This document shows, one piece after another, positions 53,296-62,487 of a stretch of 64,000 bases of DNA (its first letter is position 1; every line of letters starts with the position of its first letter). The notes beneath the pieces are model-generated. The model made no database searches, was not told the origin of the DNA, and saw only the letters and a list, made by a program, of their open reading frames with translations. The translations under genes and the position numbers were made by a program. Source of the DNA: Mesorhizobium_K quangtriensis (GTDB lineage Bacteria; Pseudomonadota; Alphaproteobacteria; Rhizobiales; Rhizobiaceae); the NCBI RefSeq assembly GCF_040081925.1, contig NZ_JBEBMF010000002.1:682001-746000 (forward strand), in the 5' to 3' direction.

Positions 53296-54830
53296 GGACG
53301 GGCCTCCGGTGCCGAATGCGGCTCGGCAAGCACGCCGACCTCCGCCTTGCTGTCGCGCGAGAGGCCGTAGGCGGCGCGGGTCAGCGCCGCTTCGTCTGCG
53401 ATCTCGACCGGGAGTATATCCACGACCTTGCCGCCGAAGATGACGATCGCGCGGTCGCAGACGAGTTGCACTTCCTCGAGTTCAGAGGTGTAGAACAGGA
53501 CAGACTTTCCCTGATCGGCAAGCTGCCGAAGCAGCCTGTAGATTTCCTGCTTGGTGCCGACATCGATGCCGCGAGTCGGATCGAAGCACAGCAGCGTGCG
53601 CGCATCCGCGGCGATCCACCGCGCTATCGTCACCTTCTGCTGGTTGCCGCCGGAAAGCCGCTGCACCTCACGCTGCGCGCGCGTGTCGATCTGCAACCGC
53701 TCGATGGCGCTCTGCACCGTCGCGCCCTCGCGCGCCATGCGGATCGGACCCCAGTTGCGGAACGCGGCCGAGAACGGCAGCGCTATGTTCTCGCGCACCG
53801 ACTGCTGCATCGCGAGAGCTTCCGTGCGGTCGCCGGGCACATAGGCGATGCCGTGCTCGATTGCGTCCACGGGATGATGGAAATGGACGGGCTTGCCGTC
53901 GACCTCGATAGTCCCGCCCTCCGGGCGGATCGACCCGGCGAGCGCGGCGAAGAGTTCGTCCTGCCCCTGGCCCTCCAGCGCTACGACTCCGGCAACCTCG
54001 CCGTCCCTGAGGTCGAAGGACACGTCGTGCAGCTTGGTGCCGACCTTCAGGCCGCGCACGGCGATCCGCGTACTTCCGGCGCTTACCGAGGCATCCACAT
54101 CGGCCTGCTTGCGGGCGACGCGCTTCTTCTCGACCTTCGCACCAAGCATCAACTCGACGATACGCTCCTCGATGCCGGGTTCGATATCGACCACGCCAAC
54201 GGTCTCGCCATCGCGCAGGATGGTGGCGCGGTCGCAGAGCGCCGAGATTTCCACGAAACGATGCGAGATGAAGATCACCGAGCGGCCCGTCTGGCTCTGG
54301 CGCTTGACCACGTCCAGCACGCGTTCCGCCAGATTGGCGGGCAGCGCTGCCGTCATTTCGTCAAGCAGCATGACATCCGGTTCAACGGCAAGCGCGCGCG
54401 CGAGGTCGAGCACGCGCTGGATCGCCAGTGGTACGTCGCGCGCCATCTCCCGCAGATCGAGATCGGGAACGCCAAGTTCCCTGACCCATTCACGAAACGG
54501 TTCGACCGGGGTCCGCGTCAGGCGCAGGTTGGACAACACATCGAGATCGGGGATCAGCGACGGCTCCTGATAGACGGGCACCAGTCCCGCTACCCTTGCC
54601 TTGGCAGGCGAGCGGATGTCGCGCTCCTGGCCGCGTACCAGAATGCGCCCGGCATTGGACGAAATCGCGCCGGTGAGAATCTTGACCAGCGTCGACTTTC
54701 CCGCGCCGTTCGCGCCCATCAGCGCGTGTACCTCGCCGGGCAGCACTGTCAGCGATGCGTTTTTCAGCGCCGAGACAGCGCCATAACGCTTTGCCACGCC
54801 AGTAGCTTCGAGAAGCGGTTGCTTGGTCAA
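53292..54830 (-). CDS. Sugar ABC transporter ATPase with two nucleotide-binding domains (RbsA type)
   Basis: A 512-residue ATPase. Domain 1 has an intact Walker A (GANGAGKST) and Walker B (VMLLDEMTAALP) but a degenerate signature (VPLAIQRVLDLARAL). Domain 2 has the reverse: a degenerate Walker A (ALEGQGQDELFAAL), a canonical signature LSGGNQQKVTIARWI and Walker B LLCFDPTRGID. One canonical composite ATP site therefore remains, an asymmetric arrangement of the kind known in this family. It lies between the binding-protein gene and two permease genes. Confidence 0.94.
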   Translation of the reverse strand: MTKQPLLEATGVAKRYGAVSALKNASLTVLPGEVHALMGANGAGKSTLVKILTGAISSNAGRILVRGQERDIRSPAKARVAGLVPVYQEPSLIPDLDVLSNLRLTRTPVEPFREWVRELGVPDLDLREMARDVPLAIQRVLDLARALAVEPDVMLLDEMTAALPANLAERVLDVVKRQSQTGRSVIFISHRFVEISALCDRATILRDGETVGVVDIEPGIEERIVELMLGAKVEKKRVARKQADVDASVSAGSTRIAVRGLKVGTKLHDVSFDLRDGEVAGVVALEGQGQDELFAALAGSIRPEGGTIEVDGKPVHFHHPVDAIEHGIAYVPGDRTEALAMQQSVRENIALPFSAAFRNWGPIRMAREGATVQSAIERLQIDTRAQREVQRLSGGNQQKVTIARWIAADARTLLCFDPTRGIDVGTKQEIYRLLRQLADQGKSVLFYTSELEEVQLVCDRAIVIFGGKVVDILPVEIADEAALTRAAYGLSRDSKAEVGVLAEPHSAPEARP

Positions 54831-54855
54831 ATCTGACCTATCCCCAATTACGTGA

Positions 54856-54887
54856 CGGGGACGGCAGGCGGTTGCCCGTCGTCCCCG
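54856..54887 (-). terminator. Stem-loop between binding-protein and ATPase genes
   Basis: CGGGGACG and CGTCCCCG pair across an inner GGCA/TGCC element, just after the binding-protein stop. There is no T tract, so it more likely protects the 3' end of the abundant binding-protein message or attenuates, rather than fully terminating. Confidence 0.55.
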
Positions 54888-54909
54888 CTCTTCAGTTCAG
54901 GTCTGGCGA

Positions 54910-55935
54910 TTACTCGCCGGGGCCCTTGCAGGCGACGATCTGTTCCTTGGTATAAGTCGTCCAGTCCGGGATGGAGATGGAGACCGGCCATTCGGGCGAA
55001 AGCGACGGGTCGGCAGCCGCCTTCAGCTTTTCCTTGCCCGCGTCGGTCACGTTCTCCCAGAGTTCCGGCTGCACCAGAACGGTCTGCTGGGCTGGCTTTT
55101 GGCCGTCGAGGATCTGGATGGCCAGCGTAACGCCAGCGCCGCCGATCGAGCCCGGGTTGGTGACCGCAGCGCCCTTCAACCCTTCGACCGAGTTGAGCTG
55201 GCCGACGAAGCCGGCGTTATCGGCGCCGACGACCGGCACCAGCGTCGCCTGGCTCTCGACCAGCGCGTCGACGATCACGTTGTCGATGCCCGAGGTCCAG
55301 ATGCCGTCGAACGGAACGCCCGTGGCGATGTAGTCGAGGATCTGCTGCTTGCCCTGGTCCTGCTGCCAGCCGGTGAACACTTCCTGCGCCACCTTCACGT
55401 CCGGGAACTCGGCCAGAGCGCGCTTGAAGCCTTTGTCACGATCGCTGTCGGCGGAGGCGCCAGCTGCGCCACGCATGTAAACCACGCTGCCCTTGCCGCC
55501 GATCGTCTCGAACAGCCACTTCGCGCCGAGATAGGCGTATTCTTCCTGGTTGTTCGAGATGATGTAGGCCGTAGGCTCCGTCACCGTCTGGTCGACAGCA
55601 ACGACGGTGATGCCGGCCGCGGTAGCTTCAGCGAGCGCCGCCTGGATACCGGCCGGATCGGCGGGGTTGACGACAATGGCATCGACCTTGGCGCTGATCA
55701 GGTTGCGCAGGTCTTCAAGCTGGCCGGCTGCGTCGGTGTTGCGGTGGGCGATGTTGAGCGCCTTCACCTTGCCGGAAGCGAGCGCCTGTGCCTTGATTGC
55801 GCAGATCATTTCCTCGCGCCAGCCGTTGCCCTGCACGGTGTTGGACACACCGATCGTATATTCCTGCGCGGCAGCCGCGCCGGCGAGCATGGTAGCGCCA
55901 AGCGCCGCAAGCCCGATCGTCTTCAAAATCTTCAT
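54910..55935 (-). CDS. Sugar ABC transporter substrate-binding protein
   Basis: A 341-residue periplasmic-binding protein (type 1 fold, RbsB-like). GGGAGA precedes the ATG at 55935. The signal peptide is MKILKTIGLAALGATMLAGAAAA-QE. Landmarks are YTIGVSNTVQGNGWREEM, NLISAKVDAIVVNPADPAG, TVVAVDQTV and GIWTSGIDN. It is the first gene of the transporter operon, before the ATPase and both permeases. An aromatic-containing hinge suggests a carbohydrate ligand, not identified. Confidence 0.94.
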   Translation of the reverse strand: MKILKTIGLAALGATMLAGAAAAQEYTIGVSNTVQGNGWREEMICAIKAQALASGKVKALNIAHRNTDAAGQLEDLRNLISAKVDAIVVNPADPAGIQAALAEATAAGITVVAVDQTVTEPTAYIISNNQEEYAYLGAKWLFETIGGKGSVVYMRGAAGASADSDRDKGFKRALAEFPDVKVAQEVFTGWQQDQGKQQILDYIATGVPFDGIWTSGIDNVIVDALVESQATLVPVVGADNAGFVGQLNSVEGLKGAAVTNPGSIGGAGVTLAIQILDGQKPAQQTVLVQPELWENVTDAGKEKLKAAADPSLSPEWPVSISIPDWTTYTKEQIVACKGPGE

Positions 55936-56017
55936 TGTCTTCTCCCTGTAGCGATGCTCTTGCGCCTGGTCCTCGATACGAGCCGTCAGGCGCCCCCCGG
56001 TCGTGCGTGAAAATGTT

Positions 56018-57205
56018 CTACAGTTGCGTTGCAATCGGTGTCCAGACACCTCCCGCTTCGTGGCTGTCGACTGAAGCCTCGATAAACCGCATGCCTATAA
56101 GACCGTCCCTAACGGAAGGCACGAGCCCCAGCAGCGACGGATCGGCCGCCACTCCACTCCGCCGCGCCGAAATCAGCCCGATCGCGTCGCGATAGAGGTT
56201 GCCGAAGCCTTCGACATAGCCTTCCGGATGCTCGGCCGGCATGCGCGAAACGCGAGCTGCCTCGCCACCAACCTCGGCACCGCCCCTGGTCAAAATCACG
56301 TGAGGTTTGCCGAATTCGCAGAAACGCAGGTACTCCGGCTCGTGGCCGTGCCACTCCAGCCCAGCCTTGTCACCGTAAACCTTGATCGACAGGCGGTTGT
56401 AGTTGCCGGGCGAAACCTGGCTGGCGACCAGCACCCCTCGCGCGCCTGACGCGTAGCGCATCAGCACATGGGCATTGTCGTCCAGCCTACGGCCGGGGAC
56501 GAAGGTTGTGAGGTCGGCCGCGACTTCGGACGGCACCATGCCCGAAACAAACTGCGCGAGACTGAAGGCGTGCACGCCGATATCGGCAAGGCAGGCCGAG
56601 CGCCCTGCCCGCCCAGGGTCGGTGCGCCATTCGGCCTGCTTCTGGCCGTCAGCATCGATCGGCAGCGTCAGCCAGTCCTGGATGTATTCGGCCCGCACGA
56701 TGCGTATGGCGCCAAGCGCCCCCGATGCCACCAGTTCGCGCGCGTGGCGGACCATCGCATAGCCGGTGTTGTTCAACGTGACGGCGAAGACGAGGCCCGA
56801 CTTTTTCGCGATTTCTGCGAGGTCCTCAGCTTCCTTCAAAGTCGCGGACAGCGGCTTGTCGCAGATGACGTCGATGCCGGCCTGGAGAAACGCGCGGGCC
56901 ACGGGCGCATGCACATGATTGGGCGTGACGATAACGACTGCCTCTATGCCGTCGGGACGCTTCGCCTCGACCTCGGCCATTGTACGATAGTCGGCATAGG
57001 CGCGATCCTCGGCGATGCCGATATCGAGGGCTGAAAGCCTCGCATTTTCGGAGTCGGAAGACAGCGCGCCCGCCACCAACTCGGCGCGGTCATCGAGCCT
57101 CAGAGCCATGCGGTGGACAGCCCCGATGAAGGCATTGCGGCCGCCGCCAACCATGCCGATGCGCAGACGTCTCGGACCGATCCCGTCACCGGTAGCGTAG
57201 ACCAT
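56018..57205 (-). CDS. Gfo/Idh/MocA-family oxidoreductase
   Basis: A 395-residue NAD(P)-dependent sugar or polyol dehydrogenase. The nucleotide-binding start is RIGMVGGGRNAFIGAVHR, and the family active-site motif appears as CDKPLSATLKEAEDLA, with Lys in the EKP position and Asp for Glu. A C-terminal alpha/beta domain carries the substrate-binding GVHAFSLAQFVSG His. AAGG precedes the ATG. It lies 82 bp upstream of the binding-protein gene on the same strand, so it may head the transport operon. Divergent from the epimerase-like gene. Confidence 0.92.
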   Translation of the reverse strand: MVYATGDGIGPRRLRIGMVGGGRNAFIGAVHRMALRLDDRAELVAGALSSDSENARLSALDIGIAEDRAYADYRTMAEVEAKRPDGIEAVVIVTPNHVHAPVARAFLQAGIDVICDKPLSATLKEAEDLAEIAKKSGLVFAVTLNNTGYAMVRHARELVASGALGAIRIVRAEYIQDWLTLPIDADGQKQAEWRTDPGRAGRSACLADIGVHAFSLAQFVSGMVPSEVAADLTTFVPGRRLDDNAHVLMRYASGARGVLVASQVSPGNYNRLSIKVYGDKAGLEWHGHEPEYLRFCEFGKPHVILTRGGAEVGGEAARVSRMPAEHPEGYVEGFGNLYRDAIGLISARRSGVAADPSLLGLVPSVRDGLIGMRFIEASVDSHEAGGVWTPIATQL

Positions 57206-57423
57206 GCCAAACCTTCATGTTTCGGGAGACGTGCGACAGCGAGGCGTTATCCGCGAAAGTCCTCCCGACCTTCAACTCTCGAAATACCGCACGAAAATTT
57301 CCAATAGTCAAGAAATGAAACTTTAGTTCCAAAATCGCTGAGCTCTGTTTGTCGGCGGCCGCGCGACCGGCTAGAAATCCGTCGCACACGGACGTCGAAT
57401 CGCAAGCGGGAGAGCGCCGGGCA

Positions 57424-58512
57424 ATGGGCCAGATCGATCTTGAAGCAGAGGGCATAAGGGTCAGGATCGACCTGTTGTACGGAATGATCCCCGAACTTGT
57501 CGTCAACCGGGACGGTCGCACAATATCGATGCTTCACAAGGCACCGTGGCTGAACGAAAAGATGCCGGCGGATGCAGCGCCGCATCTCGGAGGCCTTGCC
57601 GGCGACTTCTTCTGCGCGCCCTTCGGCGACGCCTCGGCCGACAACGCTCCGGGTCATGGCTGGCCGGCTAACACGACATGGACGCATCTTGGCACCGAGC
57701 GGAAAGGCGGCGAGACGCTCGCCCGTTTCCGGCTCGACCGCAAGGCGATGGGCGCGGACCTCGTCAAGGAACTGCGGTTGGTTGATGGACACCCCTTCCT
57801 GTACCAACGCCACATCTTCACCGGCGGGCAGGCCGATCGCATGGCAGTCGCCAACCACGCGATGGTGTCGCTGCCCAATGGCGGCCGCCTGAGCTTCTCA
57901 CCGAAGCGTTGGTGGGAAACGCCGGCAGTGCCGCTGGAAACCGACCCTGCGCGTGGCCGATCGCTGCTTGCCTCACCCGCCAAGGCAAACGACCCCACGC
58001 ACTTCCCGCTCGCGGCCGGCGGCGAGGTTGACCTGACGCAGTACCCGTTTGCGTCCCGTCACGAGGACTTCGTTATTGGTGTGGAGGCTGATGGCAGCCC
58101 TCTCGGCTGGACCACGGTGGCGCGCGAAAAGGAAGGCGACCTGTTCGTCAGCCTGCGCAACCCGGCACGTCTGTCGATGACACAACTTTGGTTCTCCAAT
58201 GGAGGTCGCGACTACGCACCATGGAATGGTCGGCACACAGGCTGTCTCGGCGTCGAAGAAGGGCTGAACCGCAAGATGCTCGGCGTGTCGATGAACCAGA
58301 CGCCCAACCCGCTCGACGTTGCAGGTGTTCCGACGGGGCTTTCGCTGACGCCCGACGGCATGGTGGACGTGCGCCATGTCATCGGCTCGGTGCCGTGGAG
58401 CGGCGGTGGGGTGATTGCGAGCGTGAAGGCGGTCGATGGCGGGATCGAGGCGAAGGATGCGGACGGGAAGTCGCAGATGGTGCCGTGTGATTTGGCATTC
58501 CTGGAGGTGTAG
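57424..58512 (+). CDS. DUF4432/aldose-1-epimerase-like protein
   Basis: A 362-residue beta-rich protein, starting MGQIDLEAEG at 57424. Segments such as LGGLAGDFFCAPFGD, LVDGHPFLYQRHIFTGG and GCLGVEEGLN, and the length, suggest the galactose-mutarotase-like fold seen in DUF4432 and aldose epimerase proteins that accompany sugar operons. A role in sugar anomer or epimer interconversion is inferred. It is divergent from the first Gfo/Idh/MocA gene across a 218-bp AT-richer region likely to hold promoters for both. Confidence 0.78.
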   Translation: MGQIDLEAEGIRVRIDLLYGMIPELVVNRDGRTISMLHKAPWLNEKMPADAAPHLGGLAGDFFCAPFGDASADNAPGHGWPANTTWTHLGTERKGGETLARFRLDRKAMGADLVKELRLVDGHPFLYQRHIFTGGQADRMAVANHAMVSLPNGGRLSFSPKRWWETPAVPLETDPARGRSLLASPAKANDPTHFPLAAGGEVDLTQYPFASRHEDFVIGVEADGSPLGWTTVAREKEGDLFVSLRNPARLSMTQLWFSNGGRDYAPWNGRHTGCLGVEEGLNRKMLGVSMNQTPNPLDVAGVPTGLSLTPDGMVDVRHVIGSVPWSGGGVIASVKAVDGGIEAKDADGKSQMVPCDLAFLEV

Positions 58513-58609
58513 GGTGACACAACCGGCCTCTGTGCCACCCCGTCACCTGCCTGCCGGCATCCTTTCCCCGTGAACGGGAAGAGGACCAGCGCTCCACCGT
58601 CGGCGCGAT

Positions 58610-59731
58610 CTAAAGACCCGGCACCTTCCGCACCGTTCCCGGCTTGACCGCCAGTCCCGTATGCGCCGACTGGATCGCGGCGAAGCAGAGCGCCAGGCTG
58701 TCCAGATTTCCGCGCGCGCCGTTGAGCGGCTCGCGATTTTCCTCGACCGCGACGAGCAACTCGCCCATCGTCCCCGCGAAACCGTCGTTGAACCACGCGC
58801 CTTCGAGTTTCGGCCGGGCCACGCCGTCATCGGTCGTCAGCGTCACCGACTGGTCGCCTAGGTTGGGACCTGTGCTGGCGAGGCTGCCCTTGGTGCCGCC
58901 GACGAAGGTGGTGTCGAGCGGGCCATGCTTGATCGAGGCATCGAAGACAAGCGAGGCCTGCCCGCCTTCGAAGGACACCATAGCCTGCGCAAGCAGAGGC
59001 GGCCTGGCCTGCTGGCCGGATGCGCGATTGCGCGTAGCATAGACGCTCGTTCCCCGCGCACCGATGAGGCTCGACAGGAAGTCGAACCAGTGCACCGCGA
59101 AGTCGAAGAAAATCAGGTCGTCGATCTTCTCGAACGGCGTGCCGACGATCCAGCTATGATCCCAATGGACGGCCGTGTGCGACGCGACCACATCACCGAT
59201 CAGCCCCGCACGCACCGCTTCGCGGATATAGGCAAAGTGCGGCGCCCAGCGGCCATTCTGGTTGACGGCCAGCTTGACGCCGTGCCTGTCAGCCAGATCG
59301 ACAAGCCGCTCGCCGGTGTCGAGATCAATGACGAACGGTTTTTGCGACAGCACGTGCTTGCCGGCCTTTAGCGCCGCCTCGACGAGCGGTACGCGTTCGG
59401 CTGGATGCGGCGTGATATCGAACACGTCGATGTCGTCGCGCTTCAGGAGACTGTCGAAATCGTCGGTGGCGATGGCGTCCGGGTAGAATTCGTCGCGCCG
59501 CGTTTCGGCGCGCGCCTTTGTACGCGACATGATCGCTGCAACGTCCAGCCCCGCACGGCGATAGGCGTCGAGATGGGCAAACGAGATGCCCCCTGCCCCG
59601 ACCAGCGCGATCTTCGGCCGGTAGCTCTTGGGCATCGGCGGCTTGTAGGGCAGGTCAGGCGCGGCGATCTCGGGCAGCGCCTTGCCGACCAGCGCGTAGT
59701 CGCTTTCGGAGGGAAGAGCGTCCTTGCTCAT
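58610..59731 (-). CDS. Gfo/Idh/MocA-family oxidoreductase
   Basis: A 373-residue dehydrogenase. An N-terminal tail of about 37 residues precedes the Rossmann motif IALVGAGGISFAHLDAYR. The family EKP motif appears as QKPFVIDLDTGERLVDLA, followed by AVNQNGRWAPHF, and the substrate-binding HWFDF segment is in the C-terminal domain. The start overlaps the stop of the third family member by 4 bp, so they are co-transcribed. It probably oxidises a sugar, inositol-like compound or sugar acid of the same pathway. Confidence 0.92.
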   Translation of the reverse strand: MSKDALPSESDYALVGKALPEIAAPDLPYKPPMPKSYRPKIALVGAGGISFAHLDAYRRAGLDVAAIMSRTKARAETRRDEFYPDAIATDDFDSLLKRDDIDVFDITPHPAERVPLVEAALKAGKHVLSQKPFVIDLDTGERLVDLADRHGVKLAVNQNGRWAPHFAYIREAVRAGLIGDVVASHTAVHWDHSWIVGTPFEKIDDLIFFDFAVHWFDFLSSLIGARGTSVYATRNRASGQQARPPLLAQAMVSFEGGQASLVFDASIKHGPLDTTFVGGTKGSLASTGPNLGDQSVTLTTDDGVARPKLEGAWFNDGFAGTMGELLVAVEENREPLNGARGNLDSLALCFAAIQSAHTGLAVKPGTVRKVPGL

Positions 59732-60804
59732 GGCAGCAGCCTCACGGTGCGCTTCTCGCGGGCCGAAAGCACCGCGCTGTCGGTGATCTGTTGGCCGATG
59801 CGCGACAGCTTCGGGTCGAGCGGACCGGATATCTTTTCACCGGAAGCGATCAGGTGAAGCATGTATTCGACCGGCGCGCGACGCGGGGCAGCGAGCGTGT
59901 CGGCCGGCACGGTGAACTGCTCGCGATTGGCGCGCGTCTGGACGGTGACGTGGTCGTCATAGTCATAGGAGGCGATCGTGCCCGCCGTGCCGACAATGAC
60001 GAAACCGCATTTCGGCTGGGGCTGCGTCGTCCACGGGTCCGTGAAAGTGCCCCACCGCGTCTCGAACTTGGAAAGGCCCTTCGCATAACGGCAGACGGTG
60101 ATCGAATGCTCGTCCACCTCAAGCCCCTGCGGCTCGTCCATGATGCAGGTGACTTCGATCGGCTTCTCGCCATTCATGAACCAGCTTCCGAGCGTCACGC
60201 CGTAGCCGACATAGTCGAGCAGGCTGCCGCCACCGGACGCCTTTTTGTAGAACCAGGAATGCGGCTTGCCGGCCTGCACTTCCTCGTCGCTGACCTCCAC
60301 CTTGTCGGCAAGATGATAGAGCGGGCCGCGATTGCCGTCGTAGAAATGCACCTCGATGACATCGCCGATCGTGCCCTCGTCGATCAGCCTTTTGGTGGTG
60401 TTGTGCGAACGATACCAGGCGAGCGGCCAATTAACGGCGAGCAGTTTACCCGTCTTCTGCACGGCAGCGATCATGCGATCGGCATCCGCGATGGACGCGG
60501 CAAAGGGCTTTTCCATGAGGATGTTCACGCCAGCCGGCGCAACCCGTTCAACCCAGACGGCATGCTCGGCCGTCGCCGGACAGAGAATGACGAGGTCAGG
60601 CTTCGTTTCGGCCAGGCACCTTTCCGGGTCGGTGTAGACCCGATTCGCCGCGATGCCGAAATTGTCGATCGCGCCCTGCATCCGTTTGGGGTCCGCATCG
60701 CAGATGCCGACGATCTCCGCATCGGGATGGTTGAAAGCTTCCCTGAGCAGGTCGCCCATGTGGAAGTGGTCAAAATTGATGCCCGCCACCTTCCATTTTG
60801 CCAT
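59728..60804 (-). CDS. Gfo/Idh/MocA-family oxidoreductase
   Basis: A 358-residue dehydrogenase starting MAKWKVAGINFDHFHMG, with GGGAGGA before the ATG at 60804. The canonical EKPFAASIADADRM motif with catalytic-type Lys is at about residue 97, followed by LAVNWPLAWYRSHN. A C-terminal beta-sheet domain contains LDYVGYGVTLGSWFM. First of a two-gene operon with the preceding family member. With the member at 56-57 kb it makes three such enzymes within 5 kb, suggesting a multistep oxidation of one carbohydrate. Confidence 0.92.
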   Translation of the reverse strand: MAKWKVAGINFDHFHMGDLLREAFNHPDAEIVGICDADPKRMQGAIDNFGIAANRVYTDPERCLAETKPDLVILCPATAEHAVWVERVAPAGVNILMEKPFAASIADADRMIAAVQKTGKLLAVNWPLAWYRSHNTTKRLIDEGTIGDVIEVHFYDGNRGPLYHLADKVEVSDEEVQAGKPHSWFYKKASGGGSLLDYVGYGVTLGSWFMNGEKPIEVTCIMDEPQGLEVDEHSITVCRYAKGLSKFETRWGTFTDPWTTQPQPKCGFVIVGTAGTIASYDYDDHVTVQTRANREQFTVPADTLAAPRRAPVEYMLHLIASGEKISGPLDPKLSRIGQQITDSAVLSAREKRTVRLLP

Positions 60805-60940
60805 TCGTCTTCCTCCCAAAAGGCTTTTCGGATGGAGTGTTCAAACCATGACTGGCGAAAAACGGCAATGCGGCGGACTATATACAAAGCACATTCAGCA
60901 CGCCCCAAATGCTGGATTGCGGGAAAGCGGAGGCTGATTC

Positions 60941-61069
60941 ATGCGTGGCGCCAGAAAATTCGACCGCGATATCGAGGAGATCGGGATTGATTTTTCTCGT
61001 GAACGCCACGGCGATTTGCCATATCTCCCTTCACGCGGGGGCGAGGACCGCGTCTGGAGTCTGACATGA
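60941..61069 (+). CDS. Small 42-codon ORF coupled to cystathionine beta-synthase
   Basis: An ATG at 60941 has an excellent ribosome-binding site (CGGAGG, seven bases before). It opens a 42-residue frame (MRGARKFDRDIEEIGIDFSR..., ending DRVWSLT) whose TGA overlaps the cystathionine beta-synthase ATG (ATGA). The peptide is charged, without signal peptide, membrane helix or Cys/Met runs. It may be a small protein or a translational-coupling leader. It does not look like a Cys- or Met-sensing attenuator. Evidence is the start site and overlap only. Confidence 0.5.
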   Translation: MRGARKFDRDIEEIGIDFSRERHGDLPYLPSRGGEDRVWSLT

Positions 61070-62487
61070 ACGAGACGACGACCAAGGGCGCGGCGCGCAG
61101 CCGCTTGCAGCCACCTTATGCATCGGTGCTGGACCTGATCGGCCAGACGCCGGTCGTGGAACTGTCGAAATTCGACACCGGTCTGTGCAGGCTGTTCATC
61201 AAGCTCGAGAGCCAGAACCCTGGCGGCTCGATCAAGGACCGCATCGCGCTGTCGATGATCGCCGAGGCCGAGCGGACAGGCAAGCTCACAAAGGGTGGCG
61301 CGATCGTCGAGGCCACGGCCGGCAATACCGGGCTTGGCCTTGCGCAGGTCGGCATCCCCAAGGGCTACCGCATCATCCTCGTGGTGCCTGACAAGATGTC
61401 GCGCGAGAAGGTGCAGCACTTGCGCGCACTCGGCGCCGAGGTACGCCTGACACGCTCCGACGTTGGCAAGGGCCATCCCGAATATTATCAGGACATGGCG
61501 GAGGAGATCGCAGCAGAGACGCCCGGTTCCTTCTACGTCAACCAGTTCGCCAACCCCGCCAACCCGCTGGCGCACGAGACGACCACCGGCCCGGAGATCT
61601 GGGAACAGCTGGGTGGTGATGTGGATGCAGTTGTTGTCGGTGTCGGCTCCGGCGGGACCCTTTCGGGGCTTGGCAGGTTCTTCGCGAAAGTCTCGCCGAA
61701 CACGGAGATGGTGCTGGCCGACCCGATCGGCTCCGTGCTCGCTCCCTTGATCAAGACCGGGGAGTTGATCGAGGCCGGAAGCTGGACCGTCGAAGGCATC
61801 GGCGAGGATTTCGTTCCGCCGAACGCAGACCTCTCGCTCGTGAAGAAAGCGTATTCGATCCCGGACCGGCAGAGCATGGCGGCGGCGCGGGACCTGCTGT
61901 CGAAGGAAGGCATCCTCGCCGGGTCGTCGTCGGGAACGCTGCTTGCCGCGGCCTTGAAATATTGCCGCGAGCAGAAGACGCCCAAGCGCGTCCTCACCTT
62001 TGTTTGCGACTCCGGCAACAAGTATCTGTCCAAGGTGTTCGACGACTATTGGCTGGCCGAGCAGGGTCTGTCCGAGCGCGTGCAGCACGGCGACCTGCGC
62101 GACCTCGTCGCCCGGTCGCACCGCGAAGGCGGTACCGTCACAGTCGGCCCCGGCGACAGCCTGATCAACGCGTACGGACGCATGCGCCGGGCCGATGTGT
62201 CGCAGCTTCCGGTCATCGAGGACGGCAGACTGGTCGGCATCATCGACGAAAGCGACATCCTGGCGCGCGTCGAGGGCTCATATGACGGCCGCTGGGAACG
62301 CTTCAACGCGCCTGTCCACACCGCCATGGCGACCGAGTTGCACACGCTGCAGGCCGACCAGACGCTCGACGCCCTCCTCCCGGTCTTCGACCGCAACGAG
62401 GTGGCGATCGTCTTCGACGGCGAGGAATTCTTCGGCCTCATCACCCGCATCGACCTGCTCAACCATCTGAGGCGATCCAAGTCATGA
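61066..62487 (+). CDS. Cystathionine beta-synthase
   Basis: A 473-residue PLP enzyme of fold type II with two C-terminal CBS domains (about 340-470). The PLP Lys57 is in NPGGSIKDR, the Asn loop is EATAGNTGLGLA, and the phosphate-binding GVGSGGTLSGLG is at about 193. The CBS-pair architecture fits cystathionine beta-synthase (serine + homocysteine to cystathionine) better than a cysteine synthase. No heme-binding N-terminal extension is seen. The next gene encodes a cystathionine gamma-lyase-like enzyme, overlapping by 4 bp, giving a complete reverse-transsulfuration pair. Confidence 0.92.
   Translation: MNETTTKGAARSRLQPPYASVLDLIGQTPVVELSKFDTGLCRLFIKLESQNPGGSIKDRIALSMIAEAERTGKLTKGGAIVEATAGNTGLGLAQVGIPKGYRIILVVPDKMSREKVQHLRALGAEVRLTRSDVGKGHPEYYQDMAEEIAAETPGSFYVNQFANPANPLAHETTTGPEIWEQLGGDVDAVVVGVGSGGTLSGLGRFFAKVSPNTEMVLADPIGSVLAPLIKTGELIEAGSWTVEGIGEDFVPPNADLSLVKKAYSIPDRQSMAAARDLLSKEGILAGSSSGTLLAAALKYCREQKTPKRVLTFVCDSGNKYLSKVFDDYWLAEQGLSERVQHGDLRDLVARSHREGGTVTVGPGDSLINAYGRMRRADVSQLPVIEDGRLVGIIDESDILARVEGSYDGRWERFNAPVHTAMATELHTLQADQTLDALLPVFDRNEVAIVFDGEEFFGLITRIDLLNHLRRSKS

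Noticed and set aside
57297..57316. ATTTC-N10-GAAAT symmetry in the divergent spacer between the Gfo/Idh/MocA and DUF4432 genes, considered as a second RpiR operator
   Set aside because: Only five bases per arm and poor resemblance to the 9-bp repeat at 47774-47797; expected by chance in an AT-rich spacer.
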